Of a stretch of 64,000 nt of DNA, positions 1 to 8,348 are shown in pieces. Source of the DNA: Synechocystis sp. PCC 7509 (GTDB lineage Bacteria > Cyanobacteriota > Cyanobacteriia > Cyanobacteriales > Chroococcidiopsidaceae); assembly GCF_000332075.2 (NCBI RefSeq), contig NZ_ALVU02000001.1:2492324-2556323 (forward strand). Reading direction: 5' to 3'. Each line of letters starts with the position of its first letter. The first letter of the stretch is position 1. A program made the position numbers and the translations under genes. The notes below the pieces were generated by a model. The model searched no databases and was not told where the DNA came from. It was given only the letters and a program-made list of their open reading frames with translations.

Positions 1-2
1 TG

Positions 3-1088
3 GATACAAGTCCCTTAGCTCAAGATCAATATGGCATTCCTCAAGGTTTTGTGCAACTTGTGGAAACTCAACAAGCATTAAATCTTCGCCAAGCGCAACG
101 GGCGGCAGCTTTTCAGTTTATTGCGCGTTTAGTAAATGTCTCTGTGGCAGAAGTTGGCAATAGTGACAGTAATCCAGACGATCCTAATCTTAAAGTTCGT
201 TTAGTCTCGGCTGTTGAGGATGGGCTAGGGACAACTTACCACGAGTGCGGCACTCTCTGGATGGGCGACGATCCTGAAACATCTGTAACTGATGCTAATG
301 GGCGTTTTCACCATGTTGCCAATGCTTACTGTGTCGATCAAGCTTTATTTACAACGGCGGGTTCAGCTAATCCAGTTCCTACAGGGTTGGGACTTGCCCG
401 AAAAGTTGCCCGCAGTATTACAAAGCGTTATCAAGAAGAACTACCTTTTGCTGATGACGATGCTGGTTTTCTAAATTTATTTAATGGTAGCTTTGCCGGA
501 ATGTGGCGCACGGCTGGAACTGCAAATTTTCAAGCCATCACTTTACCAGGTCAACCGCCCATAATTGAGGCAGGACTTGCAGGAGTAGATAGCGGACTGG
601 GAATACTATACTATACGCCCAAGCAGTTCAAGAATTTTGTCCTGCGCCTAGAATGGAAAGCATTTTCGATTGATGCCAATTCCGGCATTTTTCTTCGCAT
701 TCCTAACCCCGATGGAGTTGCTCTCGATAATAATTTTTATGCCGCCTGTACTGAAATCCAGATAGACGAAACTGGCAAAAATTTCTTAGCTAGCCGCTCT
801 CCACAATCAGTATTTGGTGGATTTCTAGAAAAAACTGGGGCTATTTATCAACTAGCGCCAGCAACTCAGGGAATGAGTAAAGCTATTCGACCAAGATTTT
901 CCGCCGAGGGAGCATGGAATGTCTACGAAATAACTGTACAAGATACAGCGATCGCCGTGGCTTTAAATGGTGTTGAAGTTTCTCGCACAAATATTGCTCC
1001 TCCTTTGCAAACTGAAGGATATTTAGCAATTCAATGTCACACCCAAATCGTTCAGTTCCGCAATATTCGCATCAAGGAGCTACCTTAA
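3..1088 (+). CDS. GMC oxidoreductase C-terminus fused to DUF1080-type domain (5' partial)
   Basis: The frame is open to the left window edge, so the start lies outside the window; the GTG at 51 is not a credible start. Residues up to about 135 match the C-terminal part of GMC (glucose-methanol-choline) FAD oxidoreductases: a YHECGTLWMG segment with the usual catalytic His and an ANPVPTG segment with the second active-site residue. From about residue 150 to the end the protein looks like a 3-keto-disaccharide hydrolase/DUF1080 beta-sandwich (FNGSF, LEWKAF, GIFLRIP, EIQIDETG, VYEITV, IQCHTQ, IRIKELP). GMC enzymes oxidise sugar or alcohol groups and DUF1080 proteins act on 3-keto sugars, so sequential oxidation and cleavage is a plausible inference. 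The FAD-binding N-terminus is not visible. Confidence 0.8.
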   Translation, partial: DTSPLAQDQYGIPQGFVQLVETQQALNLRQAQRAAAFQFIARLVNVSVAEVGNSDSNPDDPNLKVRLVSAVEDGLGTTYHECGTLWMGDDPETSVTDANGRFHHVANAYCVDQALFTTAGSANPVPTGLGLARKVARSITKRYQEELPFADDDAGFLNLFNGSFAGMWRTAGTANFQAITLPGQPPIIEAGLAGVDSGLGILYYTPKQFKNFVLRLEWKAFSIDANSGIFLRIPNPDGVALDNNFYAACTEIQIDETGKNFLASRSPQSVFGGFLEKTGAIYQLAPATQGMSKAIRPRFSAEGAWNVYEITVQDTAIAVALNGVEVSRTNIAPPLQTEGYLAIQCHTQIVQFRNIRIKELP

Positions 1089-1107
1089 AACAAATCTTTT
1101 TATCATT

Positions 1108-1134
1108 CGTCAGCTATTGCGGCAATAGCTGACG
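1108..1134. terminator. Hairpin between convergent genes
   Basis: A 13-bp perfect inverted repeat (CGTCAGCTATTGC and its complement) separated by one base lies between the convergent gene ends at 1088 and 1140. There is no strong U-tract on either strand, so it may act as a transcription-end hairpin for both genes. Confidence 0.5.
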
Positions 1135-1139
1135 AGTTG

Positions 1140-2432
1140 CTACAACTGCGATTGGAAAAACAACACTACGCGCCCTAATACTCGCTTCCAAAGCGATCGC
1201 TTACTCCAATCCTTTTTATTTATTTGCTTGCACCTTGAAAAGCCTGTAATAAATAGGTTTTCGATATGTTTTACTAATTCTGGCTGGGCGGTGGAAATAT
1301 CAAGCTCATCATTATGGAAAAAGCTGCGGGGGTCAAAATTCGCGCTTCCGGTACTAATCCAACAATCATCAAGTAACAAGGCTTTGGCGTGCATCATACT
1401 GGGTTGATATTCATTTATTTCAATTCCAGCAGCTAATAAATCGCCGTAGAGTTCGCAGGAGGCGTAATAAACAAACTTTTTGTCACACTGAGAGCCATTA
1501 GTTAAGATGCGAACTTCTACCCCTTTTTTCTTGGCAATAATTAAAGAGGCTCTTAAATTGCCGTCGGGTAAAAAGTACGGGCTAGAAATCCAGATTCTTT
1601 TTTTAGCAGCGTGAATACTGGTTAAAAATAGAGCTTTTACCGATGAAGAACGATAAGAAGGGTCATCCCCCGCCGTTACCATCATTACCGGATCGTCTGT
1701 AGGTTGGGGATTAAAGGCTTTTATATTGAGATCCGCAGTCCCATGAACATACGTCCAATGCTGCATAAACATACCTTGCAAGGCGGCGACAATTTCCCCG
1801 GTAAAACTCATCTCAAAATCGTACCAAGCCCCAGTGTCTTTAATATTGTCTACTCCATCCCAAAAATCTGAAATCCCAGCGCCGCCAATCAAAGCTTTTT
1901 TGCCGTCAATTACTAATAGTTTCCAGTGAGTGCGGGCAAAATAATCAATCGGTGCTTTCCAATTAAATTTATTGAAAAACCGGATATCTACCCCGCAAGC
2001 TTTTAATCTCTTCCAATAACGTTTTGAGAGCTTCTTTGAGCCGTGATGGTCGATAATCATCAATACTTCGATTCCAGCAGAAGCGCGATCGCATATAGCG
2101 TCTGCAAACTCTGTCGCCCGCCTTCCTGGAGTCATGAAAAATGTTTCAAAATGAATGCTGTGTTGGGCTTCCTTAATCGCTGCAATCCTAGCGGCGTAAA
2201 TATTTTCAGCTTCAACCCAATGCTCGGTACATTTGCCTGTTGTAAATACAGAGTTTGACAACGTTGCCAAAGCTAGGGGAAAACGGGGATCGTCGGGATT
2301 GGGAACATTAATTAATTTGTATTCAATGCGATCGCGAAAGGTTCCCCGAAAGTATAAAACAAATACTATTACAGCAATAGCGGCGAGAATAACCCCGCCG
2401 CTCCACCACAGCACCATGAAAATATTTAGCAT
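1140..2432 (-). CDS. Phospholipase D-like / cardiolipin synthase-type protein
   Basis: The protein has one N-terminal membrane segment (about residues 3-30) followed by two PLD phosphodiesterase motifs of the HxKxxxxD type: HWKLLVID with a following GGAGISD, and HAKALLLD with a following GSANFDPRS. Paired motifs form one active site in cardiolipin synthases and related phosphatidyltransferases at the membrane. The ATG at 2432 is preferred because AGAGGTG precedes it; an upstream TTG at 2471 would add 13 residues without a membrane-anchor rationale. The length of about 430 residues fits the family. The true substrate is not visible; a general PLD-family phosphodiesterase is the alternative. 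Confidence 0.8.
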   Translation of the reverse strand: MLNIFMVLWWSGGVILAAIAVIVFVLYFRGTFRDRIEYKLINVPNPDDPRFPLALATLSNSVFTTGKCTEHWVEAENIYAARIAAIKEAQHSIHFETFFMTPGRRATEFADAICDRASAGIEVLMIIDHHGSKKLSKRYWKRLKACGVDIRFFNKFNWKAPIDYFARTHWKLLVIDGKKALIGGAGISDFWDGVDNIKDTGAWYDFEMSFTGEIVAALQGMFMQHWTYVHGTADLNIKAFNPQPTDDPVMMVTAGDDPSYRSSSVKALFLTSIHAAKKRIWISSPYFLPDGNLRASLIIAKKKGVEVRILTNGSQCDKKFVYYASCELYGDLLAAGIEINEYQPSMMHAKALLLDDCWISTGSANFDPRSFFHNDELDISTAQPELVKHIENLFITGFSRCKQINKKDWSKRSLWKRVLGRVVLFFQSQL

Positions 2433-2498
2433 AGCTACACCTCTATATTTTAGGATAGAGGCGATCGGCAACTTTATCAGTCTGCTTTATAGCTAGGT

Positions 2499-2990
2499 TT
2501 AAATATCCGAACCAGCTTTTGCTTCTGCACCCATTGGTCCGACATAATCACGGAACAAAGTTATTTGTTGCTGAAATTCCATGCCTTTAATTTTGCCAAA
2601 TAATTCTTCAGCTTGAGCGGAAATTTTGTAATTTGAAGGCATAGGAATGATTTCGCCGCTATCCATTCCTTGAGATAAACGATACCAAAATAATAGCTTG
2701 GTGGTATCGCTCATCGAGCCATACATCCGGGTGTATTGATTATCCGCATTATTAATCAAGTCTCGCTGTAGCTGCAATTGCTCTTCATGAGACAATTCTT
2801 TGACTTGATTAAATAAGCCTTCTGCGATATCTGTTCCTACGGTACTCGCACCAGGTGCAGCCGGAGTAATTGAATGACCCATTTCTTTATAAATAAAGTA
2901 GAACAATGCTAGTTGGTCGTCTACTTCCAAGCTTTGAAATGATTGAACAGCTTGCTTAATATCTGGATCGTTAGTTTGAGTAAATGTCAT
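2499..2990 (-). CDS. Helical carotenoid protein (OCP N-terminal domain homologue)
   Basis: This 163-residue all-helical protein corresponds to the N-terminal carotenoid-binding domain of orange carotenoid protein and lacks the NTF2-like C-terminal domain. Family signatures include DQLALFYFIYKEMG, TPAAPGAS, LLFWYRLSQGMDSG and the closing QQITLFRDYVGPMG. Helical carotenoid proteins bind a ketocarotenoid and quench singlet oxygen, and some quench phycobilisomes. The start is supported by AGAGGT six bases ahead of the ATG. It stands alone, with no fluorescence recovery protein or OCP C-terminal homologue next to it. Which HCP clade it belongs to cannot be read from here. Confidence 0.9.
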   Translation of the reverse strand: MTFTQTNDPDIKQAVQSFQSLEVDDQLALFYFIYKEMGHSITPAAPGASTVGTDIAEGLFNQVKELSHEEQLQLQRDLINNADNQYTRMYGSMSDTTKLLFWYRLSQGMDSGEIIPMPSNYKISAQAEELFGKIKGMEFQQQITLFRDYVGPMGAEAKAGSDI

Positions 2991-3026
2991 AGTAACCTCT
3001 GCTTAATTGAATAACTACAGTCTTTT

Positions 3027-3047
3027 TCAAATTGATTGAAAAAACTA
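3027..3047. repeat. Inverted repeat upstream of the helical carotenoid protein gene
   Basis: TTTTTCAA and TTGAAAAA flank a 5-base spacer in the leader or promoter region of the helical carotenoid protein gene, with a TATAGT-like hexamer just beyond it on the minus strand. It could be an operator or a leader hairpin. Confidence 0.35.
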
Positions 3048-3317
3048 TACTGTGTTGGATTTAATACTTAGAAAATGTCTAAAATGACAACTTCCTATGA
3101 AGGTTAACAAAGGCAGAAACGACTATTAAACCCACTATAGACAGAGGTATATAACCTAACTCAAGATAGAGGTAGCGATCGCGTCGTTTATCAACAGCAA
3201 AATAAATAATCTGAATTTCCATTGGTATTTTTTTATGATTTAGCCCAGCAAATTATCTCAAAACTTCTAATTTCTTTACGAATACTGGACGATCGCGTTA
3301 CTCTTAGCGCATATTGT

Positions 3318-4010
3318 ATGCGTCCCCCTAAAGAAGTAAATCAACTTGTGAAAACTGAAATTCGCTACAAACCAGCGTTTGCGACGATTTTTTTGACTCT
3401 CAACCCTGGCGAAACTATCACGGCGGAAGCTGGGGCTATGACTAGCATGGATTCGCAATTATCAATGCGAACCGAGTTTTCGGGTGGGTTAATACCGGGA
3501 CTATTAAAAAAGTTTTTTGGTGGCGAGTCTTTGTTTGTGAATGTTTTTACCAATCAAACTAAAGATCCACTGAAGTTAACTTTAACTCAATCTACGATTG
3601 GCGATATTGACAGAATCGATCTAAATAACAGTGAAATTTGCTTTCAACCTGGGGCTTATATTGCTCATACTCCGGGGATAAATATGGGAGTGCAATGGGC
3701 AGGATTTGCTAGTTTTTTTGCTGGAGAAGGACTATTTAAACTGCGACTAAGCGGTAAAGGTAGAGTTTTTTTTGGTGCTTATGGTGGAATTACCAAAAAA
3801 CGCATTAGTAACGAGTTTATAGTTGATAGCGGTCATTTAGTCGCCTACGAACCACAAATTAAAATGAGCATTAAGCTTGCCGGCGGTTTGTGGGGTTCGG
3901 TTACGTCTGGTGAAGGAATAGTAAATAGACTTTCTGGACAAGGGGAAATATATCTACAATCTCGTAGCGTTGATGGGTTAGTTAGATATTTACGTCCCAA
4001 ACTTCGCTAG
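3318..4010 (+). CDS. AIM24 family protein, copy 1 of 3
   Basis: A TIGR00266/AIM24-family beta-rich protein of about 230 residues. It shows the family opening (AFATIFLTLNPGETITAEAGAMTSMD) and three spaced motifs, GGESLF, AGEGLF and SGEGIV, which suggests a three-fold internal repeat. The molecular function of bacterial AIM24 proteins is not established; the yeast namesake is a mitochondrial protein. The ATG at 3318 is used; the GTG at 3348 would give an N-terminus more like the two downstream paralogues. The 22-base gap to the next AIM24 reading frame suggests one operon. Confidence 0.8.
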   Translation: MRPPKEVNQLVKTEIRYKPAFATIFLTLNPGETITAEAGAMTSMDSQLSMRTEFSGGLIPGLLKKFFGGESLFVNVFTNQTKDPLKLTLTQSTIGDIDRIDLNNSEICFQPGAYIAHTPGINMGVQWAGFASFFAGEGLFKLRLSGKGRVFFGAYGGITKKRISNEFIVDSGHLVAYEPQIKMSIKLAGGLWGSVTSGEGIVNRLSGQGEIYLQSRSVDGLVRYLRPKLR

Positions 4011-4050
4011 AAAAAATATTTATTAGTAAAAATTGCTGGATTTAAAGACG

Positions 4051-4728
4051 ATGAATGTAGAAATTGTACATCAACCAGATAGCGCGATCGCCCATGTAAC
4101 CCTAGAATCTGGTGAAGAATTAGTAGCCGAAGCTGGGTGCATGATTGCCATGAGCGGTTATATCAATGCTAGTACCACTTTACGGCAAGGTAAAGGGGGC
4201 GGAATTTTAGGCGGACTTAAGCGTTTAGTTGCCGGAGAATCGCTATTTTTAAGTGTATTTCGTTCGCCTACTTCTGGCGGCGAGGTATTTCTTGCACCTA
4301 AATTCATGGGTGATATTTTACTGTACAAAGTAGTAGGAATGGGGTTAGTTGTCCAATCAACTTCTTACCTCGCTAGTGAATCAAACGTCGATATTGAGCT
4401 AGGTTTTCAAGGCTTTAAATCAGTATTTTCTGGAGAGTCAGTTTTTTGGCTAAATATTACTGGTAACGGCTACGTTATTTTGAGTTCTTTCGGCGCAATC
4501 TATGAAATAAATGTTGATGGCGAATACATTGTAGACACGGGACATATTGTTGCTTTTGAGAAAAGTTTAAGCTTTGAAATTACTAAAGCAGGTTCTAGTT
4601 GGATGGGAGCTTTTTTAGGTGGAGAAGGCTTAGTTTGCAAGTTCAAAGGACAGGGGAAAATCTATTGTCAAAGTCATAATGGTGGGGCCTTTGGTCGGGA
4701 AATTGGCTCAAAATTGCCAGCTAGATAA
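4051..4728 (+). CDS. AIM24 family protein, copy 2 of 3
   Basis: Second tandem AIM24 paralogue. The ATG at 4051 gives an N-terminus aligned with the family (MNVEIVHQPDSAIAHVTL); an in-frame TTG at 4033 is less likely. It has the AEAGCMIAMSG segment and the three spaced motifs AGESLF, SGESVF and GGEGLV. It is soluble-looking, with no signal peptide. It lies 24 bases from the third copy in the same orientation. The paralogues differ widely in sequence, so the triplication is old or has been diversifying. Confidence 0.85.
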   Translation: MNVEIVHQPDSAIAHVTLESGEELVAEAGCMIAMSGYINASTTLRQGKGGGILGGLKRLVAGESLFLSVFRSPTSGGEVFLAPKFMGDILLYKVVGMGLVVQSTSYLASESNVDIELGFQGFKSVFSGESVFWLNITGNGYVILSSFGAIYEINVDGEYIVDTGHIVAFEKSLSFEITKAGSSWMGAFLGGEGLVCKFKGQGKIYCQSHNGGAFGREIGSKLPAR

Positions 4729-4752
4729 AACAAAGTATTTGGAAATAAAAAA

Positions 4753-5457
4753 ATGACTGTTAAAAATAATGAGATTGCTTACGAAATTACTCATGCGCCC
4801 GCTTACGCTTCCTTAAAGTTGTGCTTGCAACCAAATCAAACCGTATTTGTGGAATCGGGGGGAATGGCAGCAATGGATACTTGGATAAAAATGCAATCTA
4901 AGGTACAAGGCGGGCTGATGAAGGGCTTGGGGCGAATGTTAGGGGGTGAATCGTTATTTATCAGCGAATTTACTGCCGTTGGGAAAGCGGGAGATTTATA
5001 TATATCTCCAGGAGTACCGGGAGATATTCAGCATTACTATATCGACGGTAGTACAGGGTTAATGATTCAATCTTCGGGGTTTGTGGCTTGTAGCACCACC
5101 GTAGAAATCGATACTAAGTTTCAAGGATTTAAAGGCTTTTTTAGTGGCGAATCCTTGTTTTTAATTAAAACCACTGGACGAGGTGATATTTGGTTTAGCT
5201 CTTATGGAGCAATTATTGAAATTCCCGTCGCTGGCGATTATGTAGTCGATACGGGTTACATTGTGGCGTTTGAAGATACTTTAAACTACAGTGTTGAGGC
5301 TTTGGGCGGACTATCTTTTAGAGGGCTAAGAACGGGCATTTTAGGCGGAGAAGGGCTAGTTTGTCGGTTTCGAGGAGAAGGGCGATTATGGGTACAATCT
5401 CGTAATCTCTATACTTTAATTAACTTTTTAAATCCCTTCCGTCCTACGAAAGATTAA
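4753..5457 (+). CDS. AIM24 family protein, copy 3 of 3
   Basis: Third AIM24 paralogue (234 residues), with VESGGMAAMDTWIKM near the N-terminus and motifs GGESLF, SGESLF and GGEGLV. It ends nine bases before the M48 protease gene, so translation of the two is probably linked. The arrangement hints that the AIM24 proteins and the membrane protease share a process at the membrane; that is inference from context only. Confidence 0.85.
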   Translation: MTVKNNEIAYEITHAPAYASLKLCLQPNQTVFVESGGMAAMDTWIKMQSKVQGGLMKGLGRMLGGESLFISEFTAVGKAGDLYISPGVPGDIQHYYIDGSTGLMIQSSGFVACSTTVEIDTKFQGFKGFFSGESLFLIKTTGRGDIWFSSYGAIIEIPVAGDYVVDTGYIVAFEDTLNYSVEALGGLSFRGLRTGILGGEGLVCRFRGEGRLWVQSRNLYTLINFLNPFRPTKD

Positions 5458-5466
5458 ACAGCGATT

Positions 5467-6273
5467 ATGTCCTCAGCAAATTACAGTAGTCGCAACCAGC
5501 CTCCTAGCAATCGTCAGTTATTAATTTTATTGGGCATTTTTGCCGGATTTACCATCGGGATTATTTGGTTAATTGGTTGGATTGCAAGTAGCATAGTCTG
5601 GCTAATTCCCCCCAGTGTAGAACAACAGTTAGGGGCGGTAATAGTTCCCGTCTACGATCGCCTAGCACCCCCATCACCCGCCCAAACTACCCTAAACCAA
5701 CTATTAGACCGCTTAGAGGCACAGTTGCCCCCCCAGCAGCGCCAAAATAGAGATTATCAGGTGCTGTACATTCCTGACGATACCGTTAATGCTTTAGCAA
5801 TTCCTGGCGATCGCATTATTATTTATGCTGGCTTAGTCAAACAGGCACAATCAGAAAACGAATTAATGATGGTATTGGGGCATGAATTGGGACATTTTGC
5901 CAACAGAGATCATTTACGCAGCTTAGGACGGGCGGTAATTGTCCAACTTGCGATCGCTTATTTTATTGGTGATGTTGGCTCGATTGGCTCTATAGCCGTC
6001 TCTGGAATTGAAACCATCAGCAATGCTCAATACTCCCAATCCCAAGAAACTCAAGCCGACGAAGTTGGTTTAACTTTATTACAACAAACCTACGGTCATG
6101 TCGCCGGAGCAACAGATTTTTTTGCGAGAATGAGTGAAAAACAAGCATTAGATATAGATTTTTTGGCAACCCATCCCGCACCAGCGAGGCGGGTTAAAGA
6201 GATCCAGCAATTAATCAAACAGCGCAACTATAAAATAGAACAAAAGTTACCTTTACCGCCTACTTTGTCCTAA
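5467..6273 (+). CDS. M48 family metallopeptidase
   Basis: A membrane-anchored zinc endopeptidase of the HtpX/Oma1-like M48 family. A single membrane segment lies near residues 20-45, the zinc motif HELGH at about residue 139 is followed by FANRDH, and the third ligand is probably the Glu of QADEVG about 60 residues later. The closing ATHPAPARRVKEI segment is typical of the family. It is the fourth gene of the AIM24 run. The length of 268 residues is normal and the active site is intact, unlike the M48-like protein at 57507-59711. Confidence 0.88.
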   Translation: MSSANYSSRNQPPSNRQLLILLGIFAGFTIGIIWLIGWIASSIVWLIPPSVEQQLGAVIVPVYDRLAPPSPAQTTLNQLLDRLEAQLPPQQRQNRDYQVLYIPDDTVNALAIPGDRIIIYAGLVKQAQSENELMMVLGHELGHFANRDHLRSLGRAVIVQLAIAYFIGDVGSIGSIAVSGIETISNAQYSQSQETQADEVGLTLLQQTYGHVAGATDFFARMSEKQALDIDFLATHPAPARRVKEIQQLIKQRNYKIEQKLPLPPTLS

Positions 6274-6274
6274 A

Positions 6275-7328
6275 TTACGGCTCTTTTTGCGGATATACCC
6301 AGTCGTTAAACAACTCTTGAATGTATTGCGGTTGCTGACTAACAACAGCTTGGTAATCTTCCCGCACTGGAACGTTATAACTTGCAGTGCGGCGAGCAAT
6401 TTTTGGCATCCAAGTTGTGTGTACTGTAAAGCCAAAATTCATTTGCGGATGGTAAAGCTTGCAGACTGCACCGCCACTGAGATTTTTTGCGTCAAAAATC
6501 CAGATTTCTTTACCTGTTTCAGTGTCGTTATCTGGTTCGTGGTACACAGTACAGACAATATAACCATCGGTTGAACCTTCTTTACCAGCAATGGGGACAA
6601 ACTGCGGCGATGTCCCGAAGTATCCCGCCTCAAACTCATACACATCTTGAATTTGCAAGCGATTTTGACCTTCTACAATGCTGTCAATAGGTGCAATGTG
6701 TAGCCGCAAAACATTAGCTTTTATACCTTGTTGGGTCAGTTTGCGAATTTCATCAACGGGTATGGCTCGATATTTATACTTACCATACATATCAATGCTA
6801 TGTTCGCTTAATAATTCTTCCCACGCACCCAAACAACTCCAATAAATGTTTTCTAGTCTCCCCGATGGCGGATTTTCCTGATAGGCATACAATTCAGGGC
6901 CCCAAGTGTAAGCAGAATAACTGTCATCATCGCCACTTACTGGCGTAATATCTCCTCTAATTATTTTGCCTTTCTCTGCATCAATTACATAACATCCCAA
7001 ACGGCTGATATCCATTGCGCCGATAATGACTCCATACAGCCGTTGCCAGCTATTATTGCTGTCATCTTGCCAATCAATAGTACGCAGCCACTCGGCGGGA
7101 TCCCAAGCGCACATATGGGCTATATGAATCGTGATTTGGCGATCGCTTGATTTGTAATCGACTAAAAAATGGGCAGTTTCGCGGGGAATTACAACTTTAC
7201 GCGCCACAACACGCTTATTTTCTGGCGTTAAATCGGCGCGACGAACGATATAAATGTTGTTATCTGGTAGTTGTGGCGTATCTATTAAGTTTCTGATAAC
7301 TCTTTCTACATCTACAGATTTTTTACTA
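6275..7328 (-). pseudogene. Carotenoid oxygenase, C-terminal fragment cut off by IS630
   Basis: This is the downstream half of a carotenoid cleavage oxygenase (RPE65/CCD family). Real homology starts at about 7328 with SKKSVDVERV; the ORF reads upstream into IS sequence and picks up foreign residues (MAGSPIAVAMFHPTENC). It holds two of the four iron-ligand histidine regions: IHIAHMCAWDP and, near the C-terminus, VHTTWMPK. Its 3' end is one base from the convergent M48 gene. The fragment lacks the other two His ligands and so cannot form the iron site alone. Removing the element rejoins it in frame with 8349-9444. Confidence 0.85.
7327..7328. repeat. TA target-site copy, left side of IS630
   Basis: TA immediately outside the left terminal repeat, matched by TA at 8349-8350. 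IS630/Tc1-mariner elements insert at TA and duplicate it. Confidence 0.8.
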
Positions 7329-7337
7329 CAGCAGTTC

Positions 7338-7901
7338 TCAGTTGGGTGAAACATAGCAACAGCAATGGGTGAACCAGCCAATAATGTCTTGGAGTGTCAC
7401 CGCAGCGAGAGCATCGGTAATTGCTTGGTCTAACTGAGCATAGGTTCGTGCCGCTCTGGCACGCAGAAACTCTTTGACTTTTGACCAACAGTTTTCAATT
7501 GGTGAAAAATCTGGCGAATAGGGGGATAAATAAATGACTGTTGCGCCTACCGATTCAATTGCCTCACGGATACCATTAACTTTGTGGGCGGGCAAATTAT
7601 CCATAACTACACACGCGCCTGTCCAGAGATTAGGCACTAATACCTGAGTCACATAGGTCTTGAATGCTAGAGCATCAGTTGCACCGGGAAAAGTAATTTC
7701 ACCTACCAGCCCCCGTAGCGCCATTGCACCAATCAATGTTACATTTTGTCCGCGCCCGTAAGGAGCGTGGTTATAGGCGCGGCTGCCTCGGACAGAACGG
7801 GCATAACGCCGTGTCATTGCTAAGTTGGAGCCTGTCTCATCTACAAACACCAAATCCTCCAAGTTGACTGCTCCAATTTCATGCCAATATTCTACCCGCA
7901 A
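7338..7901 (-). CDS. IS630 transposase, catalytic (C-terminal) part
   Basis: This is the DDE integrase half of an IS630 transposase: VFVDETGSNLAMTRRYAR carries the first Asp, VVMDNLPAHK the second, and YSPDFSPIENCWSKVKE the final acidic residue. The apparent start at 7901 is probably not used. The same frame stays open upstream through TLRATERDSERVQQLR to the A9 run near 7935, so the product is probably made as a frameshift fusion with the upstream frame. All three catalytic acids are visible. Confidence 0.85.
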   Translation of the reverse strand: MRVEYWHEIGAVNLEDLVFVDETGSNLAMTRRYARSVRGSRAYNHAPYGRGQNVTLIGAMALRGLVGEITFPGATDALAFKTYVTQVLVPNLWTGACVVMDNLPAHKVNGIREAIESVGATVIYLSPYSPDFSPIENCWSKVKEFLRARAARTYAQLDQAITDALAAVTLQDIIGWFTHCCCYVSPN

Positions 7902-8292
7902 CTGTTGTACTCGTTCGCTGTCTCGCTCCGTTGCGCGCAGAGTTTTTTTTTCTGGTAAGTTTGAGCTTTTGGACGTATCGTCCCATCGTAGCTCGACTGA
8001 TCCTTACTCCAACACGTTGCTCCAGTTGGTCGCATAACTCTACCAAAATGGCATCATTATTTTCGTCTACTAAATCAGCTACTACCGCCTCTTGTTCGGG
8101 GCTAAGTTTAGCTACTTGACCTCCTCCATGCGCTCTGGGTTCAACGGTTCCATCGGTGCGATAACGCTTTAATAAATTCTCAATAAATGTCAAACTGACC
8201 CGAAACCTTCTTGCCAACTGCCTCTGGGAACTCTCTTTTTGGTTATACGCATCAACTATTTTCTGACGCAGGTCTGTAGAGTATGCTTTCAT
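7879..8292 (-). CDS. IS630 transposase, DNA-binding (N-terminal) part
   Basis: A 137-residue frame beginning MKAYSTDLRQKIVDAY, with helix-turn-helix segments (SSQRQLARRFRVSLTFIENLL and a second region near residues 60-105). It overlaps the catalytic frame, which lies at +1 relative to it. A run of nine A residues on the minus strand near 7935, at the KKN codons, is the likely slippage site; after it the other frame gives the normal IS630 connector. Either programmed slippage or a single-base indel would explain the split. Confidence 0.85.
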   Translation of the reverse strand: MKAYSTDLRQKIVDAYNQKESSQRQLARRFRVSLTFIENLLKRYRTDGTVEPRAHGGGQVAKLSPEQEAVVADLVDENNDAILVELCDQLEQRVGVRISRATMGRYVQKLKLTRKKNSARNGARQRTSTTVAGRILA

Positions 8293-8348
8293 TTGTCTTC
8301 CATTCCAGTTTCATCTTTAACTGTATCTTGCTCAATCAAGAACTGCTG

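Larger units (their letters stand above)
7329..8348 (-). mobile_element. IS630-family insertion sequence, complete
   Basis: A 1020-bp element bounded by imperfect terminal inverted repeats starting CAGCAGTTCT on both ends, flanked by TA duplications. It carries two overlapping minus-strand reading frames for an IS630 transposase. It sits inside a carotenoid oxygenase gene, and excision leaving one TA restores the reading frame, which suggests a recent insertion. The ends match in the outer 10 bases and then only partly. Confidence 0.88.
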
